Shown: positions 47,292 to 60,600 of the stretch, piece by piece
Numbering within the stretch: position 1 is the first letter of the stretch
Layout of the letters: every line of letters begins with the position of its first letter
Assembly: GCA_900088475.1 (NCBI GenBank)
Contig: FLMG01000460.1
Span: forward strand, 489 to 64,488
Length of the DNA stretch: 64,000 nt
Direction of reading: 5' to 3'
Source: Hyphochytrium catenoides
Taxonomy: Eukaryota > Sar > Hyphochytriomycetes > Hyphochytriales > Hyphochytriaceae
The notes under the pieces: model-generated
Told to the model about the DNA's origin: nothing
Seen by the model: only the letters and a program-made list of their open reading frames with translations
The model's database searches: none
Translations under genes and position numbers: made by a program

Positions 47292-50200
47292 TTGCGCAAC
47301 CCGAAATCAGGAGAAGAGTTCTTCAAGATGTATATGGCTCTACAAGTCAACAGCGCCTCACTAACAGGAGCAGTTCTGTACTCTCGTGATTTCCAGTGTG
47401 CTTCTTACCCGGCCGTTGCGCTCAAATCTCGTCTGCATTCTGCAGATCTCCGTGTTCCCTTCCTCCGTTTCGCCAGACTATGGCCGAAAGGTAAGCTCTT
47501 GGATCTCTTCTGCAAAATTGACGGAGTTCTGCAAAGATCCACACATATTCCCGATAATACTCAAAGAATTTGGAACAACCCAGTTGAGTAATACTCGAAA
47601 GGGACTCGGGCTTCTGAACCCGAGTACAATAACCCGAGCCGCTGGCAACAATCGGTTATCAGAGTGTCAGCTGTCAGCTCAAGTAGAGAGTAACGGATCA
47701 TCATTGATCATTGTCATCGCCATCGTCGTTGTCATTGGCCTCACAAGGATGATGATGTTGGCCTTCTCGTGTCACAGCTGAGTGAAGTTAGCATAGTAGC
47801 TTTGGATGGTCGGTCCCAGTGTCTTTGATGGGCAGCACTATGTAGATATGGCAGAAAGAGTCCACAGAGCTCCCATAAGCTCTTGGTAGTATTTCCAGGC
47901 ACTGCTTGACATAGGTTAGTATCCGCAGTTGGAGATCATTGCATTTGAGGAGAAGGATTTTGTTATCTTCCTCCTCGCTCTGTAAGACTACTACTATGAC
48001 TTAGAGTCCTCTTTAGGCCCTCAGAGCTCAGCTCCCAGTGCCACTGCTACTGGTACTTTATGAGCACTACTAGGCCCTTCCACTGCGGGTTCCTTCTAAG
48101 TCTTACTCACTGCTTTAACTTGTTGGTCAACCAGTCAGCCGTCCTCCATTCTCCACCATTTGTCTTTCAGGCTTGGGGCCAGGGTCAGGACAACTACAGC
48201 ATCAGTCAGAGAGCTACACATGACGGCCTGATGATGAAGAGGCAGCAGCAGCAATGATGGTAATAATGTTTAAACAACCCACGCCCGCCTGTCGCCTAGA
48301 TTCCTCGCTCCAGTGTCAAAGCAGCAGGACTTTTCCCCTCACATCAACCAAGATGATGGGAGGCGGCTACATCCTGCCAGTGGTTCATTAATGCTTAATA
48401 AAGATGATGCGGTTGGCAGCTATTATGACGATGCTTGGTCATCTGCTGCATATTGCACCTCCTGCCCGTATTATTAACCCCAATGGGAGCACTCATCCGG
48501 TGCTCTGGCTTTAGCAATACTAAGTCCTCTGCAGAACGACGAGATCAGTGCTGTAAATGAGAGCGCTGTGATAGCAAACCCGCTCCAAGAGGAACTTTAT
48601 TTGCATGCTGAGCCTTTGTTGCTGTTGTACTTCCTAGTATAACAATGGATCGTAAGCTCGGCGCCCGACGAGGCCAGATCTTCTACGGTTGACTCTTCTT
48701 ATCCCCATCCTGCCGTCCTTAAGAGGGACAAGTCCTCTATGGCTCCTGCCCCAACCGTCCCTTCAGCTCCTCACTGAACCGTCCTAACTCTAAGAAACTT
48801 CTTCGTCCCCTTTCATATCTATAGTAGTTCGACCGCTTATTAACAACCCCATCAAAGCAGCCTTTGAACACCAAGGAGGGTTACGACAGAGGATAAGACA
48901 TGCTAAAAATCCTGCAACACCTTTCCTCCTCCTCCTTCCATGCTAAACGTCATACGTCCAGCCAGAGTCAGCTGATAACGTAGTAGTGATGCTGTCCTTA
49001 CAGCGCATAGGCCCTAAAAACTATTGAAAAGAGAGATTGATCTTGGCTGGACTCTTCTATTGGTGAGTGTCTGAGGACTATTGCAGAGCTTAACAGTCTG
49101 CAAAAAAGAACAGTGTAAGACGACCAGAGAAGCAAACGAAACGGTGATGGCAAATCATATCGGTGATGAGACAGAGGAGAGATGATGAGAAGAGCGTCGT
49201 ACTAGAGCCGGATATAGAGATCAGGCGGAACCAACAAGTGAGAGTGGAATCACACCATGGAAAGAGGCTTCTGGCAAGGCTGGACGCTGGTCATTGCTGC
49301 CTGCCTACTAATGATCTGTTTTTGCCATGGTTCCACGATACTACTCCCAGTCCGGCCGCGACCACCTTGCAGAGACTTCTCATTCATTTGACGATGTCCC
49401 CCCCGTGGACTTATTTTGAGGTCAAACTCACTGGGAATGCATCATCAGCACTTTCGACCTCGTCCTCTTTGCCCATCTGTAAGGCCTACCAGTCGATAGC
49501 CCAAAATAAATTCCATAATGTAAGAGACTAAGAACGGGTCTCGAAGGAGGGTGAGAAACCGGTTAGTCTGTACCTTCTCCTTCAGAGAGAAGCTAACTAA
49601 CTGCCATACAGGGGTGAGGAAAGAGTCTTCCTCACGAGAGAGTCAGTCGACTTGAGAATGCAAAGATAGAGGGAGTGAGTGAGCTGCAAGAGATGTTGGG
49701 TCAACAGGCTATGCTAAGAACATGCAAAGAGGAAGAGAGGCAGAAAGAGATGGAAGAAAGAGAGCACCGTCGTCGCCAGAGCCATTCGTTGGCTCTTTGA
49801 GTCAGGACTACCCGTCCTGAGAATATTCTAAGAGAGGAGAGGCCGCATCCTCATTCGGCGGATCGGGTGGTTGGTCAATAGTTAAGGAAGTGGACACATA
49901 AAACCCTTCTCCTTTGAAAGTCTTGGCTAGGGAAGTAGCATAACCAGCGTTGGGACTGTCTCAAAAAATCTTCGTTTGGTGCCGCGTTTAGCTCTCGTTG
50001 ACCGTGACTTAGTAGTGGAAAGGCTCGATCTAATGGAGTCTTCTTGCATTCCTGAACACAGATGTGGGGAACTCACTGACAGACGCCTTTACCGCCAACT
50101 AAAGACCAACACATCTACTACTACTCAGCTTGCGTCGACGGTCAACGAGAGCTAAACGCGGCAGCAAACGAAGACTTTAGACAGCCAACGCTGGTTGTGC

Positions 50201-51419
50201 TTCTTCTTCCCTAGCCAAGATTTTGGAAGAGGAAGGGTGTTATATGTGCACTTCCTCAGCTACTGACTAACCACCCGCAACCACCTGACGAGGAGAGGAA
50301 GTTCGAGTCTCCTGGGCCAACAATTGCTATCAGCGTAGCGCTTACTACGAAGGAGACTGCTCTCACTTCTAGTAGTTCTATCCCTTCTCTCCCTCTTTCG
50401 CCTGAGATTACTTTCCTTCTGCTAGCAATGCTATTAAGTCAATGGAGTTCACCCTAAGCGAAGACTTAGGTAAAGCTGACTCACTCTTTCTCAATACTAC
50501 AGATTCTCACAAGAAACTCCAAGCAAAAGGCAAACCTCATCCTCAGCAGCAAGGAGGGAAGGCAGCTAGCGGCGTGAAGGGGCGACGGAGGACGGGAGCT
50601 GGTCTATCACCATCAAGTAGCGGACCAAACGGTCAATAAGTAATGGGAGAAGATGGGTCCAAGTCTACCCTCCTTGACGTCGCACGCTCAACTCCCTCCG
50701 TCCTACAGGTCACTGGCACTTCATGGAGCAGAGTGACGAAGGAGATAACCAACAACAACAGCAGCACGAGATAGCACCAACAACAAAGAGTGGGCGGGCT
50801 AGAGAGGGCCGAAGGAAATGGCTTCTGCACATGACCAACAACAGTTACTCTTGTGTCGTGTGTCCACTCCTCTCATCATTTCAACAGCCGCAGACAACAA
50901 GCAGCAACCAACACGCCCCGTTTAATTGCTCTACCTACTGCAGCAATATCCATCAACACCACCACCTCTGCTGTCGTCGCTGACCTTCGCCTTCGTCTTC
51001 TCCCTTTCATGCACCTCTGCACGCACCAGCCTTTGCCTATGATGGCGCCATAACTCCTCTTCAACATACCTCCTCCTGACTGCCAAACCCTCGCGCACTC
51101 AACATTCTTCCTTCTCCGTCCCCCTCCTGTTCCCCTTTCTTACTGTCCCAACTCACTAACCTCATAGATAAAAAATAACTTGAAAAGTACAGTAGTAATA
51201 AGACAGAGCGTCAGAAGCCCTTGTCATGCATCGGCTTCTGATGATGAAGATCTCCTTAGCAAAAATGGCCAGGAAAAAGGTGAAGAAGCTTCTTGTTTCC
51301 TAGCTATTTCTGTTCTTATCGCTTGACCGTACTACTTGAGAAGCCCTCCGCCATGTTGCTGCCAGAGGGAGACAGGAGCGGATCATCAATAGAGTTATTA
51401 GTCGTCATCATCATTCATC
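47292..51419. other. Long intergenic region (4.1 kb); holds an inverted repeat, no clear gene
   Basis: A plus-strand stretch at about 47,344-47,490 is flanked by AG and GTAAG and reads EQFCTLVISSVLLTRP to VSPDYGRK. It could be an exon of a gene divergent from Rpn13, but I do not recognise it. Plus frames at 49163-49531 and 50442-50639 lack protein character. CAA/CAG-rich and CAACAAC stretches occur near 50,740-50,960. Confidence 0.45.
49861..50280. repeat. Long imperfect inverted repeat (foldback element)
   Basis: Left arm about 49861-50010 and right arm about 50133-50280 are reverse complements over about 150 bases with scattered mismatches and small indels. Shared blocks include gccgcgtttagctctcgttg (left) against the complement of caacgagagctaaacgcggc (right), tcttggctaggga against tccctagccaaga, and aaccagcgttgg against ccaacgctggtt. 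The loop is about 120 bases. No transposase is nearby. It could be a non-autonomous foldback/MITE element or a source of hairpin RNA. Target-site duplications were not identified. Confidence 0.8.
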
Positions 51420-52901
51420 ATGCAGACCACCTTCCAGCAAGTGCAGCAGCGTGTGAGCAAGCTGTGCAGGCTCCTAGGGACAGATGTACCTCTACAGGCG
51501 CCAATGCTGGGCTGCTCCACTGCTGAAATGGCGGCTAGGACTTCTCTCGCAGGTGGCCTGGGTTCCATGAACTACTCTTTTCTTCAACCAGAGGCCATGA
51601 GGGAGGCCTCCCGAGAGTTAAGTGCGGCAGTAGATCGGCTATCAGTCAGGGCACGAAGCCAGGAGGCACGGACACCATTCAACTTCAACTTCTTTGCTCA
51701 TCCCAGGCCTGTAGAAGATCCGGGAAGAAGAGAGCGCATACAAGCCACTCTCTCCCGTTACTACCAGGAGATGAACATTGATCCCTCCTCCATCTCACTG
51801 GATATGCAAAACCGTACTTTTGGCCCGGATATTCTGAAGACTTTGCTTGATATCAAGCCTTCCGTGGTCAGCTTCCACTTCGGACTTCCCTCTGAAGTGG
51901 ATAACGTTGTTCATCTCCTTCAAGAGGAAGGAGTGAAAGTATTGTGCACTGCCACAACCGTGGATGAAGCGCAGTGGCTGGAGAAGAAGGGTGTTGATGT
52001 CATCATTGCCCAGGGCTATGAGGCAGGCGGCCACCGAGGCACCTTCCTGCCCAGTCAATACACCACCATGCCTGAGAGCAATATTGGCACAATGGCTCTA
52101 GTCTCACAGATTGTTGACGCTGTGAGTGTGCCTGTCATTGCCGCCGGAGGTATCGTGGATGGTCGAGGAATAGCAGCCGCCTTAATGCTGGGTGCTTCAG
52201 GTATTTCCCGTGCATTCGATGTTATGCTTTGGCTTTAGTGCCGCCTTAGAAGCCGTTGCCTTTAGGGCTTGTTATCTCCACCACACTGCTCACCCCAGTC
52301 ACCCGTCCTCCTGTGCTATACATCCGCTCAGCCTCTAAGTGTATATCACATATTGTGTTTCATCAAGAAGACGTGCTCATCTTATCAAGAAGTTCACATC
52401 CTAAATATGGTTGTCTCTCTCCCTTCTCCTCTGCTGGAGGCGCTCACACTAACTCCATACAACGTGCGACTGTGTCCTATAGGTGTACAGCTAGGCACCG
52501 CTTTTATGACGTGCAAGGAAGCACTCACCAATCCCGTCCATCGTAAAGCCTTAAAAGAAGCTCAGCACCGCTATCGACCGACAGCACTTAGCCAAGCTTT
52601 CTCCGGTAGGCCAGCGCGTGGGATAGTCAACCGGTACATGGAAGAGACTCAAGACATGAAGATCCCGTACACAGATTTCCCCCTCTGGAATGCCTTTACT
52701 AATCCACTTAGATCTCGAAGCGCGAAAAACGGGTCAGAAGATTTTCTCTCCATGTGGTGCGGGCAGAGCCCTCCTCCTCTCAGTTATTCGGAAAAGGGTG
52801 CAGATGAGGTACTCCAGCAGCTCCTGGCGGGGTTTGAGGAGATAATACCTAGGAACCTCGTAGACCTCAGGCTTAGTAGACAGGAGTCTGATTCGCTTTA
52901 G
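51420..52901 (+). CDS. Nitronate monooxygenase (2-nitropropane dioxygenase family)
   Basis: Exons 51420-52200 and 52483-52901 total 1200 nt, giving 399 residues. The family motifs are all present: QAPMLGCSTAEMAARTSLAG at the start, FNFNFFAHP, VVSFHFGLPS, DVIIAQGYEAGGHRGTFLP (FMN/active-site loop with the HR motif), PVIAAGGIVDGRGIAAALML, and, across the intron, GASGVQLGTAFM. These TIM-barrel FMN enzymes oxidise alkyl nitronates such as propionate-3-nitronate to the aldehyde and nitrite, a detoxification reaction. The gene is close in style to bacterial and fungal enzymes and may be an old transfer, but it has acquired an intron. No targeting peptide is obvious. The ATG at 51420 was chosen because it sits just before the conserved QAPM block. 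Confidence 0.92.
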
Positions 52902-53301
52902 GGGAGTGAGTTTTCATTATGACCCCACCATACACGAGACTTTGTCACGAACAGGTCAACGGAGAGCCAGGAGGTCTCACAGCGAAGCGAGTTAAGCACG
53001 CCGGATGAGCGCTGTGATACATTTGTCTGATAGTGCGACCCTTCTGGAAGTTCCTTACATCCATGTTCTCCTAATGCTCCCAGAGAGAGAGATGTTAGTT
53101 ATGCTAAAGCATCTCCTTCTCTTCTTTATCAATCCAGTCCCTGTCCTAATAAACTATGATGGTTGGTTCCAGGTAGCTTAGCACCGCCTCGATTGGACCG
53201 CGTATTATTGCAACTTGATTATAGTTGGGATAGCGAGCGAGCTTGTTGAGGAGTAGGGTTGCTGGCACTTATGGCCTCTCTCGGGCCCTAAGCGCCATAG
53301 C
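52902..53301. other. Convergent 3' region between NMO and Vps62-like genes
   Basis: About 400 bases between two stop codons facing each other. No gene, RNA or repeat was recognised. Confidence 0.5.
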
Positions 53302-56300
53302 TTAAAGAGACTCCATGGCGGTAAGAGCCACTTGCTCTTCCGATGTTGCGGTCTCTCTTTCCTCTCTCCTTGCTTCTGAGCGCCTTGCCTTTATTCTTTG
53401 AGCTTGAAACTTAGTCAGCCAATAGGCGCTGGTGATGCCAAATATAAAGAGAATCTGTCCTGCGAACAAGAAGAAGCTCCCTATGAGAGTGACTTGACCA
53501 GGCATGTTGGCCCATTCGTTGCAAAACGTGCTGAACTCGGCTCCACATCTGATGATCTTCTCTCCCAAAAGAGAGAAGTCGACACACATCCCATCAAACT
53601 TCTGCGCCATCTCCGAACACCCAGCGACAAATGCAAAATGCATTCCTGCAATGGGAGGCGGGGAGCGGAGTCACCAGACAAGAACAGGAATAAAAGGACG
53701 ATAGCACATGAGCCAGAACCGAACGCTAACAACCTTAGAGCCTACATCCTTGGAAAGCAATATAACAGAGAGGTGGATAGTTGCTCTAGGCCGAAACGCA
53801 AAACATGATAGAGAGAGAGGAACTTCAAAATTGAAAGTAATCCCTTAAGCACCTCGCAAAGTAAATACCGCCGCGCAATAGAGCATGATAATGTTGACAT
53901 TGAAGATTAATGCTCCGAGAACCTGGCAGCAAGAATGCAGTTAGTATGAATCCTGAACCCGCCCGCTCCGAGTGCAAACGGTGCCTGATTGACTCATCGC
54001 TAACATGTTCCCGATCGATTATGACGTCTTACCACTGCGAGGACTGGAGTTCCCCAGTGGACTAAGAATTTCGAGTACCCCTTCGTCTCGTGTCTTATTA
54101 GTGCTCTATGGGCCAAAAACCTGATCCTAAAAGCAGCTACGAGTGCGACTCCGTTGATAATCAGGGCAGTCCATCCCACACACGAAACGATGGTCTTGGT
54201 GGTGGACCAGTCAATGATGGTTAAATACTTCTCCAGAAGTGGAAAAAGGCGTCCGGCACCGTGACGCAAGGACAGAACTCCTGAAATAGGCAAGTGACTT
54301 AGACTGGAGCAACGACGTAGGGCCAAGATATATCAAGGGCCATTGGACAACAGTAACAAGCAAAGCTTAGTGCTTGCAGAATAGAGACCTCAAAATGATG
54401 CGCTCCAGTAACCAGAAGCGCAAGGAAAGCCAATTTGTAGGGTTGAGGAATTACATCGCTGGAGACAAAACAAGAACTGGGAAACAACTAGATTGACGGA
54501 CCTCCAACCGTGCAGGCGAAAGCCAGCAGAGACCAATATGGTAAAACAGCCACAAGACGTAGGAAGCGGCTGGATGGCTGGTCAACATAGCTACAGATGG
54601 TGGTAAGCAAAATCCTAGCCATCCGCTACCAGTGATACTGACCGGGAGGCCTGACAACTCCAGAACAAAGGAAGCGAGGGAGGACTACACAGAGCATCGA
54701 CACTACCTTTGGTACATCTGCCTTGACCAGGAATACTTGCAGGGATTAGCGGCATAGTTCATCACCAGCAAGGACGAGACCACAGATATCCCAATAAACA
54801 CACCGAAAGTGACAAGCATATTGCCCGCGTGATGCTTCACGGACACCTAGCCAATTGTCAGGGATGCAGTCAGGTTAGAGCAAGTATGAGAACTGTCTCG
54901 AGATTTCATGTGGCTAGACAGCAACGAGCAGGTTAAGACGGATTAAGATCAAGAAACTGGGAAATGCTTAAAGACCAGGAGCCATGATGGCAGGGGACTG
55001 AAAATAAAGGTGAGCTTTCTACCGGAGTTCTTCTCGTCAAGTCTATTTGAGACAAGGAAGGGCAAGCTATATCCCCAGGGATAAATAGACTGCCGGTTCC
55101 CGCCAATTTGTGCACCGGAGCATCTATTGGCCGTACCCATTGGCGGAACGTCTCCTTCGTCATAGGCCCTAGAGAACATAAGAAACACCACATGTACAGT
55201 TAAACGGAAGGGTGTTGGAAAGTAGGAAAAAGGGAAGAAGACGCTACCTTCAGGACCAATGGGTTTGTGAAGCGTGGTAGCGATGTGTCCCCGCCCAAAC
55301 CATGGCCTCGCGATGTCACCCTCTACTCCTAATAACTCCTTAAGACGAAGAAAATATGTATTTCCCGTCTTGCATGTGCCAAGAGATGTTTCTACGAGAC
55401 ACGGGAACTGTTGGTAGCTCTAACTCAAGCTTGTCCCAATACCCATGATGTCATGTCCCTATCAAGTTTGAACAGTGATGCCTTCTCTGAACCCATTCTG
55501 CTATGTCGCGGATCTCGCGTTCAAGCATCCTGATAAGGTGCCCCCTATCTGCTCCATCCATAAATCTCCCTCTCCACCTTCACTAGAGCATCGCAATCCC
55601 TTGCTAACGGACTTACGGCGGTTCCTGAAGCAAGATGGTGACATCACGCTATTGGAAACTTCGGACGAGTTGCCCCAGCGACCAGGAAATATCGCCCAGA
55701 GGTCTTCGGAGTCCTTTGTTATCTGTTCTGGCTCTGGAATGAGCCTGAGGTTCGATCCTGTATACCGCCAGACCTTAAATAAAAAGACACCGTTGTTAAT
55801 ATACAAACCCGTGCGCGAGCAGCTAATGGCGTAAAAGTTCGAACAAAGCTCGATGGCTTCACCTTGCTAGGGTGGGGTATAGTCCGGTCCACCAAGTATA
55901 GGCCCAAGACATCGGCCACCAAAGGAACTCGCAGCGCAGTAAAGACCATATTCTCTAGGCAATGGTATGGAATTTTAGATTGTTCTGTTCTGACGGCAAC
56001 TTTGGTACTGGCATTCCAGAATCTCTGACCACCACTCGCTCCATCGGTCGGTTGCAAAACCTGCTACTTTGCTTGATATAGCTCTCTCCTATTTACTCGA
56101 ATCCTACCTGCCGGTTGAAAGTATGTAGCGTGCGAGAAGAGGCCGACAAAGCCCTCAGGATGAGTGCCATTGACTAAGCTGCAGAGCCCTCTTGTGCAGT
56201 CTCTCACTTCGCTCCAATCGTGCTGAAAGAACTGCAATGCTAGTACCTCTCTGGACCTGGGGCATACCTAAAAGAGAGGCGATTTAGACTATAGAAAGGA

Positions 56301-57695
56301 CTTTGCGACAACAACTCTTTTTCTTGCTATCTTTGTTGCTTTATCGCTCCCAACCAGATTTCAGTATAGATGTTCTCTCTGATATGACGAAGTCGTCCAT
56401 CAACAAGGTTCACATCATTGAATCTTAATGTGCGGCAGTGTCAATAACATAACCGGGAGCCTCTCAATCTGCATTTCTTTCGTCCCTCGGGTTTGAGCTT
56501 GTCCCCATCCGTGTTCCGGACTCACCTTCATTCCCTCTTACCTTGACAGAAATTCTTTCCCAGTCGCCCTCATGGACTCCCATGTCGCACAAGACATATT
56601 CTACCGACTCCATAGTCCCATTCTTCCGCGTAACGAGCCATTGGTTGGAACAGCCATTGTAAGCGTAGAAGAGGTAGAAGTTATAGACCCAACTCCCGTC
56701 TGTTCCATCGCTAAAGACATTGTAATAAATAGGTGCAAGGGAGACGTTGTTCTTGTCGAAGCCTCTTCCCCGTCGCAGGCTGAAGAAAAGAAAGTGAACA
56801 CGAGCTCTCATTCACGTCAAATGCAAAGACTCTGAAAAGCACCAGGCATAGCGATGGTACTTTGAAGAAGTGGTGGAGAGTACAAGTGAATGAAAGAGCC
56901 AGACAAGCTCTTACCGCTCGTCAGTCTTGGGGAATGACAGATAGTACTTGTGCGCTTGAGGGATATTCTTTGGATCACGAGAGATTCGCCTGGCATAACC
57001 CATTCACAGAGGTAGAAAGAGAGAGACAGGTGACACAAGTGCAAAACATGCAGGGCATAAAGAGCTGCAGAATCACATAAGAGCGAGAGATCGAAAAGCT
57101 TAGAGGAAGAAAGAACGAGACTCAAACAGCGCTTTACGAAGAGACAGGGAGAGGAAAAGATATTGGAAGATAGGAGCTAGGAGAGGGAGACGGAGACGGA
57201 ACGAGGGCGACAAGGCGAAAAGAGGCTGGATGATCCTAGGTGTAAGGCCGCCGCATACCAGAGGTTCTCAGCATTTGCAGGCCCGAACCGTTCTCCAGGT
57301 AGTCCCGGAAAGGTCTTGACAAAAGGTCAGTCCAAGTCGCTTTGAAGGACACCGTGATCGCCTACACTTACCCTAAAGTATAAATCTGCTTTCTTAGCAT
57401 AGCTCCTCGGGTCTGCCAGATAGTAGCGCTCCAAGGAATGGAAATGTAAGACCGGAGTGTACTTAGGTGCCAACCGATGTGCCACTTCCAAGCTCTCCTC
57501 TGTACGACAATGTGGTGCTTCACTCCTATCTGCTAAAGCTTCATACTTTAGAGGAACAGCGCATTTGGCACCAGAGGTGGAAGAGCCACGGCGCTGCGGT
57601 GCGGCGGTTGCTGTACAAGCAAGGACTACTAACAGATACAGACTAACTAGGGTCCGCCAACCAGATATCAGCCTCAATGGGTAAGAGCAGCGCAT
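53302..57695 (-). CDS. Vps62-domain protein with signal peptide and multi-pass C-terminus
   Basis: First exons: 57695-57372, 57314-57259, 56989-56915, 56779-56543, 56246-56108; later exons are approximate. The ATG at 57693-57695 starts a signal peptide (LVSLYLLVVLACTATAA). Then come Vps62-family landmarks: LAPKYTPVLHFHSLERYYL, YNFYLFYAYNGCSN, GDWERISVKV, LQFFQHDW, FSHATYFQPA and LWAIFPGRWGNSS. The Vps62 name comes from a yeast vacuolar-sorting gene; biochemical function is unclear. Downstream exons (about 55.3-53.3 kb) encode several hydrophobic helices, for example NMLVTFGVFIGISVVSSLLV, IVSCVGWTALIINGVALVAA and TLIGSFFLFAGQILFIFG, and a charged end ESL. The likely topology is a large luminal or extracellular Vps62 domain anchored by three or more helices. 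Junctions between 56.1 and 54.3 kb are uncertain, so a second gene cannot be fully excluded. Confidence 0.75.
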
Positions 57696-60600
57696 GCCGT
57701 CGCGCTTGGTAGCAAGATCCTTGCTGCGCAATGCACGTCCGCCTCCTTCTGGTCCCCTGGTCCTCTGCAGTTAGGAATCTACCCGTGAAGTCTCATTTCT
57801 TAGCTTCTCTTCTTTCTCTAGCCGCCTTAGAGATCCAGCTTACAGAATCAGCAGGTAAATGCTTATCTTGTCCTGCACTGATCAGCAGCATCGTACCGTC
57901 TCTGCCAGTTATGAGTTAAATTAAGCTGGACTGCTACTCCTGGGTCCACCCAGCAGTAGGCCGCGCTTCCCCTAATGCTGCCGGGCAGAAAGCTGCGGGC
58001 AGAACGCTACGAAAGCTGTGATGCAGCGAAAGGACAATAATAAAATGCAACCAAACCTTAGCTTGCTTCTTTGCTACTGGGGGAGAGCTGCAGCAGTATT
58101 ACTGTGGAACTGTGCCCTGAAGCACATTGAGCTCTGTACGACTATAATCTCTTCTTACCTTGTTGCTGTTGAAGTCATCGGGTGTCCGGCTAATTCTTCC
58201 AGTCAGTTCAGCGGGCTAACAAGAGGCGGCGACCTGGATTGACCCTGACTTTCCTGGCATCTCGACAATGCCGCCAAGGAAAGAGCGGGCTTTTTCCTGC
58301 TTAAACACAGAAGACAGCCTGCAGTTGAACGTATCAAGGAAATATAGGAAGTCTGTGTAAGACAAGTGCAAAGGCGAAGGTATTGGGAGGTCAAATTTCT
58401 GAACTGGATGCTTCCAGGACAGGTCTTAGATTATGTTGGAGGTTGATGTGTATAGGAGCGGGCAATGCTTTTTCAGTCATCTGCCTTGACCACATCTAGT
58501 TTGCACGCCACCATCTAATGAGCCTAAATGTAGAAGGATCAAGCAAAGAGAGAGACCAAGAAATCCACCTCACGGCTACGCTAGCCCTGTTCTGCTGCTG
58601 TGTGTTCTATCCGAGCTCTGTCTTACCGGTGTCTCCTGGCTGTGCTTTCATTGTCATGCGGAAGGCAGACAGACGCTTCTTCCAGGGCAACAGTCCATGA
58701 CGCAAGTTTCGTGCTGCTGCGCACCTTGACAGGTCTCTGTCCGCCATTGTGCAACTACTACTTCTTGCTCCTCTCTCTGCTGCGGTTTGGGGGTCTGTCT
58801 CTTTCTCACCTTTCTTGTTCATTTGGTACCTGGTCATCTCCTTCGCAGCTATAGGGTTTCTAGCGCCTTCGTCCTGCATTGGGGTTGTTATTATCTTTCA
58901 GGCGCTCTCTGTGCAGTCTCATAGAAACGCAAGATGGAAGCTGATCACGCCTCCCCGCCATTCAAGTAGCTAGTCGCCGCGGTATCTCCCCCACCCCACC
59001 TGTACAGAACTCGCATGATGCTTCATCCGTAAGCACTACCATGGCCCTACGCCTGTCGCTCCGATGTCGCTGATCCATCGAAGAGAACAGCAACGAAAGC
59101 TGCCTCATCCTGTTGCATAAACCCGCATTCATTCACCATTCATCACGCAGCCAGCACTTGTTCCGGCTTCGGCGATAATAATCTTCAAAAATCTGTTAAA
59201 GGGTAAATGAAAAGAAGCTTGAAAAGCAAGAGTTGGAGACTACTAAGTTCCCTCCGCCTGGATGATTCTCATTTCCAATTCCGCCACGCTTCGTGAGCAT
59301 TCTTCCCCGGAATTCTTGAAAAGGAAGACCACTAAGAGCGGCGCAATCAGAAACGGAAAAGCGGGGAAGAACGAAGTAACTATTAGCCATCTTGGCCATC
59401 ATATCACAAATCTCATTGATAATTAAGAGGAGGAACGCAGGACAAAGATTATCTCAGAGTGTGTCAAAGGCAATCCTCGGGCAGATTGAGGAGACGCCGA
59501 CTATGGCGACGGCTAGTAATGGTAGTGAACATAAAAAAATGATTCCTTTTCTTCTCTTCTGAAGTGAACGGGACGAGCTAAGGATACAAACAGCTGGATT
59601 ACTAGGAAGAGAGGAGACGGTGCCCCACGCAGCTGTCTTGCTGCCGAGCCCATTCTCGCATTCTAAGTGAAAGCTTCGCGGATTGAGATCCCTCATACAT
59701 TTTGATGGTAAAGCAAGCCCAGCTCGCCTCCTACAGGCATTAGGAGTACACACGGGATCCGTCAGCAGTCCAGGAGATCCCTCAGACTCTTTCTTGAGTT
59801 CATTGGTAATCCTGTATGCGCTCGCACATCACTTATCTGCCTCTAAGCGGTTGTGGCCGTTGCACCTTAGCACAACTGCACTCGAGGTCAGCTATTTCGT
59901 GGGTGCTTAACACTCGGGGACTGAAGTGTGATCTACGGCTGTTGGAACAACCTTGAGCCTGCGGATAGGCCCTTCAGATAGGGTCTGTTGGTGAATGCAA
60001 TAAGGTGATTAGGTGCGTGCTTGTTCTTCATCCACAACCCATTGTCTCGCGCGTCAAGATAAGGAGACCTCCTAGATACGCGCGCTGAACCTACAGATCT
60101 GCAGAGGAGAGTGGACTTCGACATCTACATCTGACGTAGGCGTTCCATAATAACGATCAGATCAACGGCATCTTCACCCACTGGTGGTCTGTACGGCAGC
60201 ACATAGAATGTACGTTTCTCGTGTGCTTCATGGCACATACATGAGCAGCACCAGATGTCTGACTCGGCCTTTTGATCATCATCATTTCGTCAACGGAGCG
60301 GACAGCCAGCAACTCCTCATGGATGTGCTACTAATTGCCCCAGAAACATATCGCCATACGACCGCGGAGCATGGAGTGATGATAAGAGAAGATAATAAGG
60401 CATCTAGGAACTCACAGACTAGCAACATATGTTTCTAAAGGTAGGCAAGGTGAGCTCCTCTGTCGATGTAGCTGGTGGTAGATACACACGTCGCCCCCAC
60501 AATATGCACCTTTCTCATTTGAAATGTCCTTAAATAGCGCTTGCTCCACCTCGCTTCTTGCAAAGTCGCCGTCATCATGCGGGTACTGGTGATATTGCCC

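Noticed and set aside
50290-50320. tRNA-like B-box word gttcgagtctcc
   Set aside because: No matching A box, anticodon arm or acceptor stem around it.
52950-53040. Possible 5S-like or other small RNA near the nitronate monooxygenase 3' end
   Set aside because: Only a loose resemblance in word composition; conserved 5S internal control sequences are absent.
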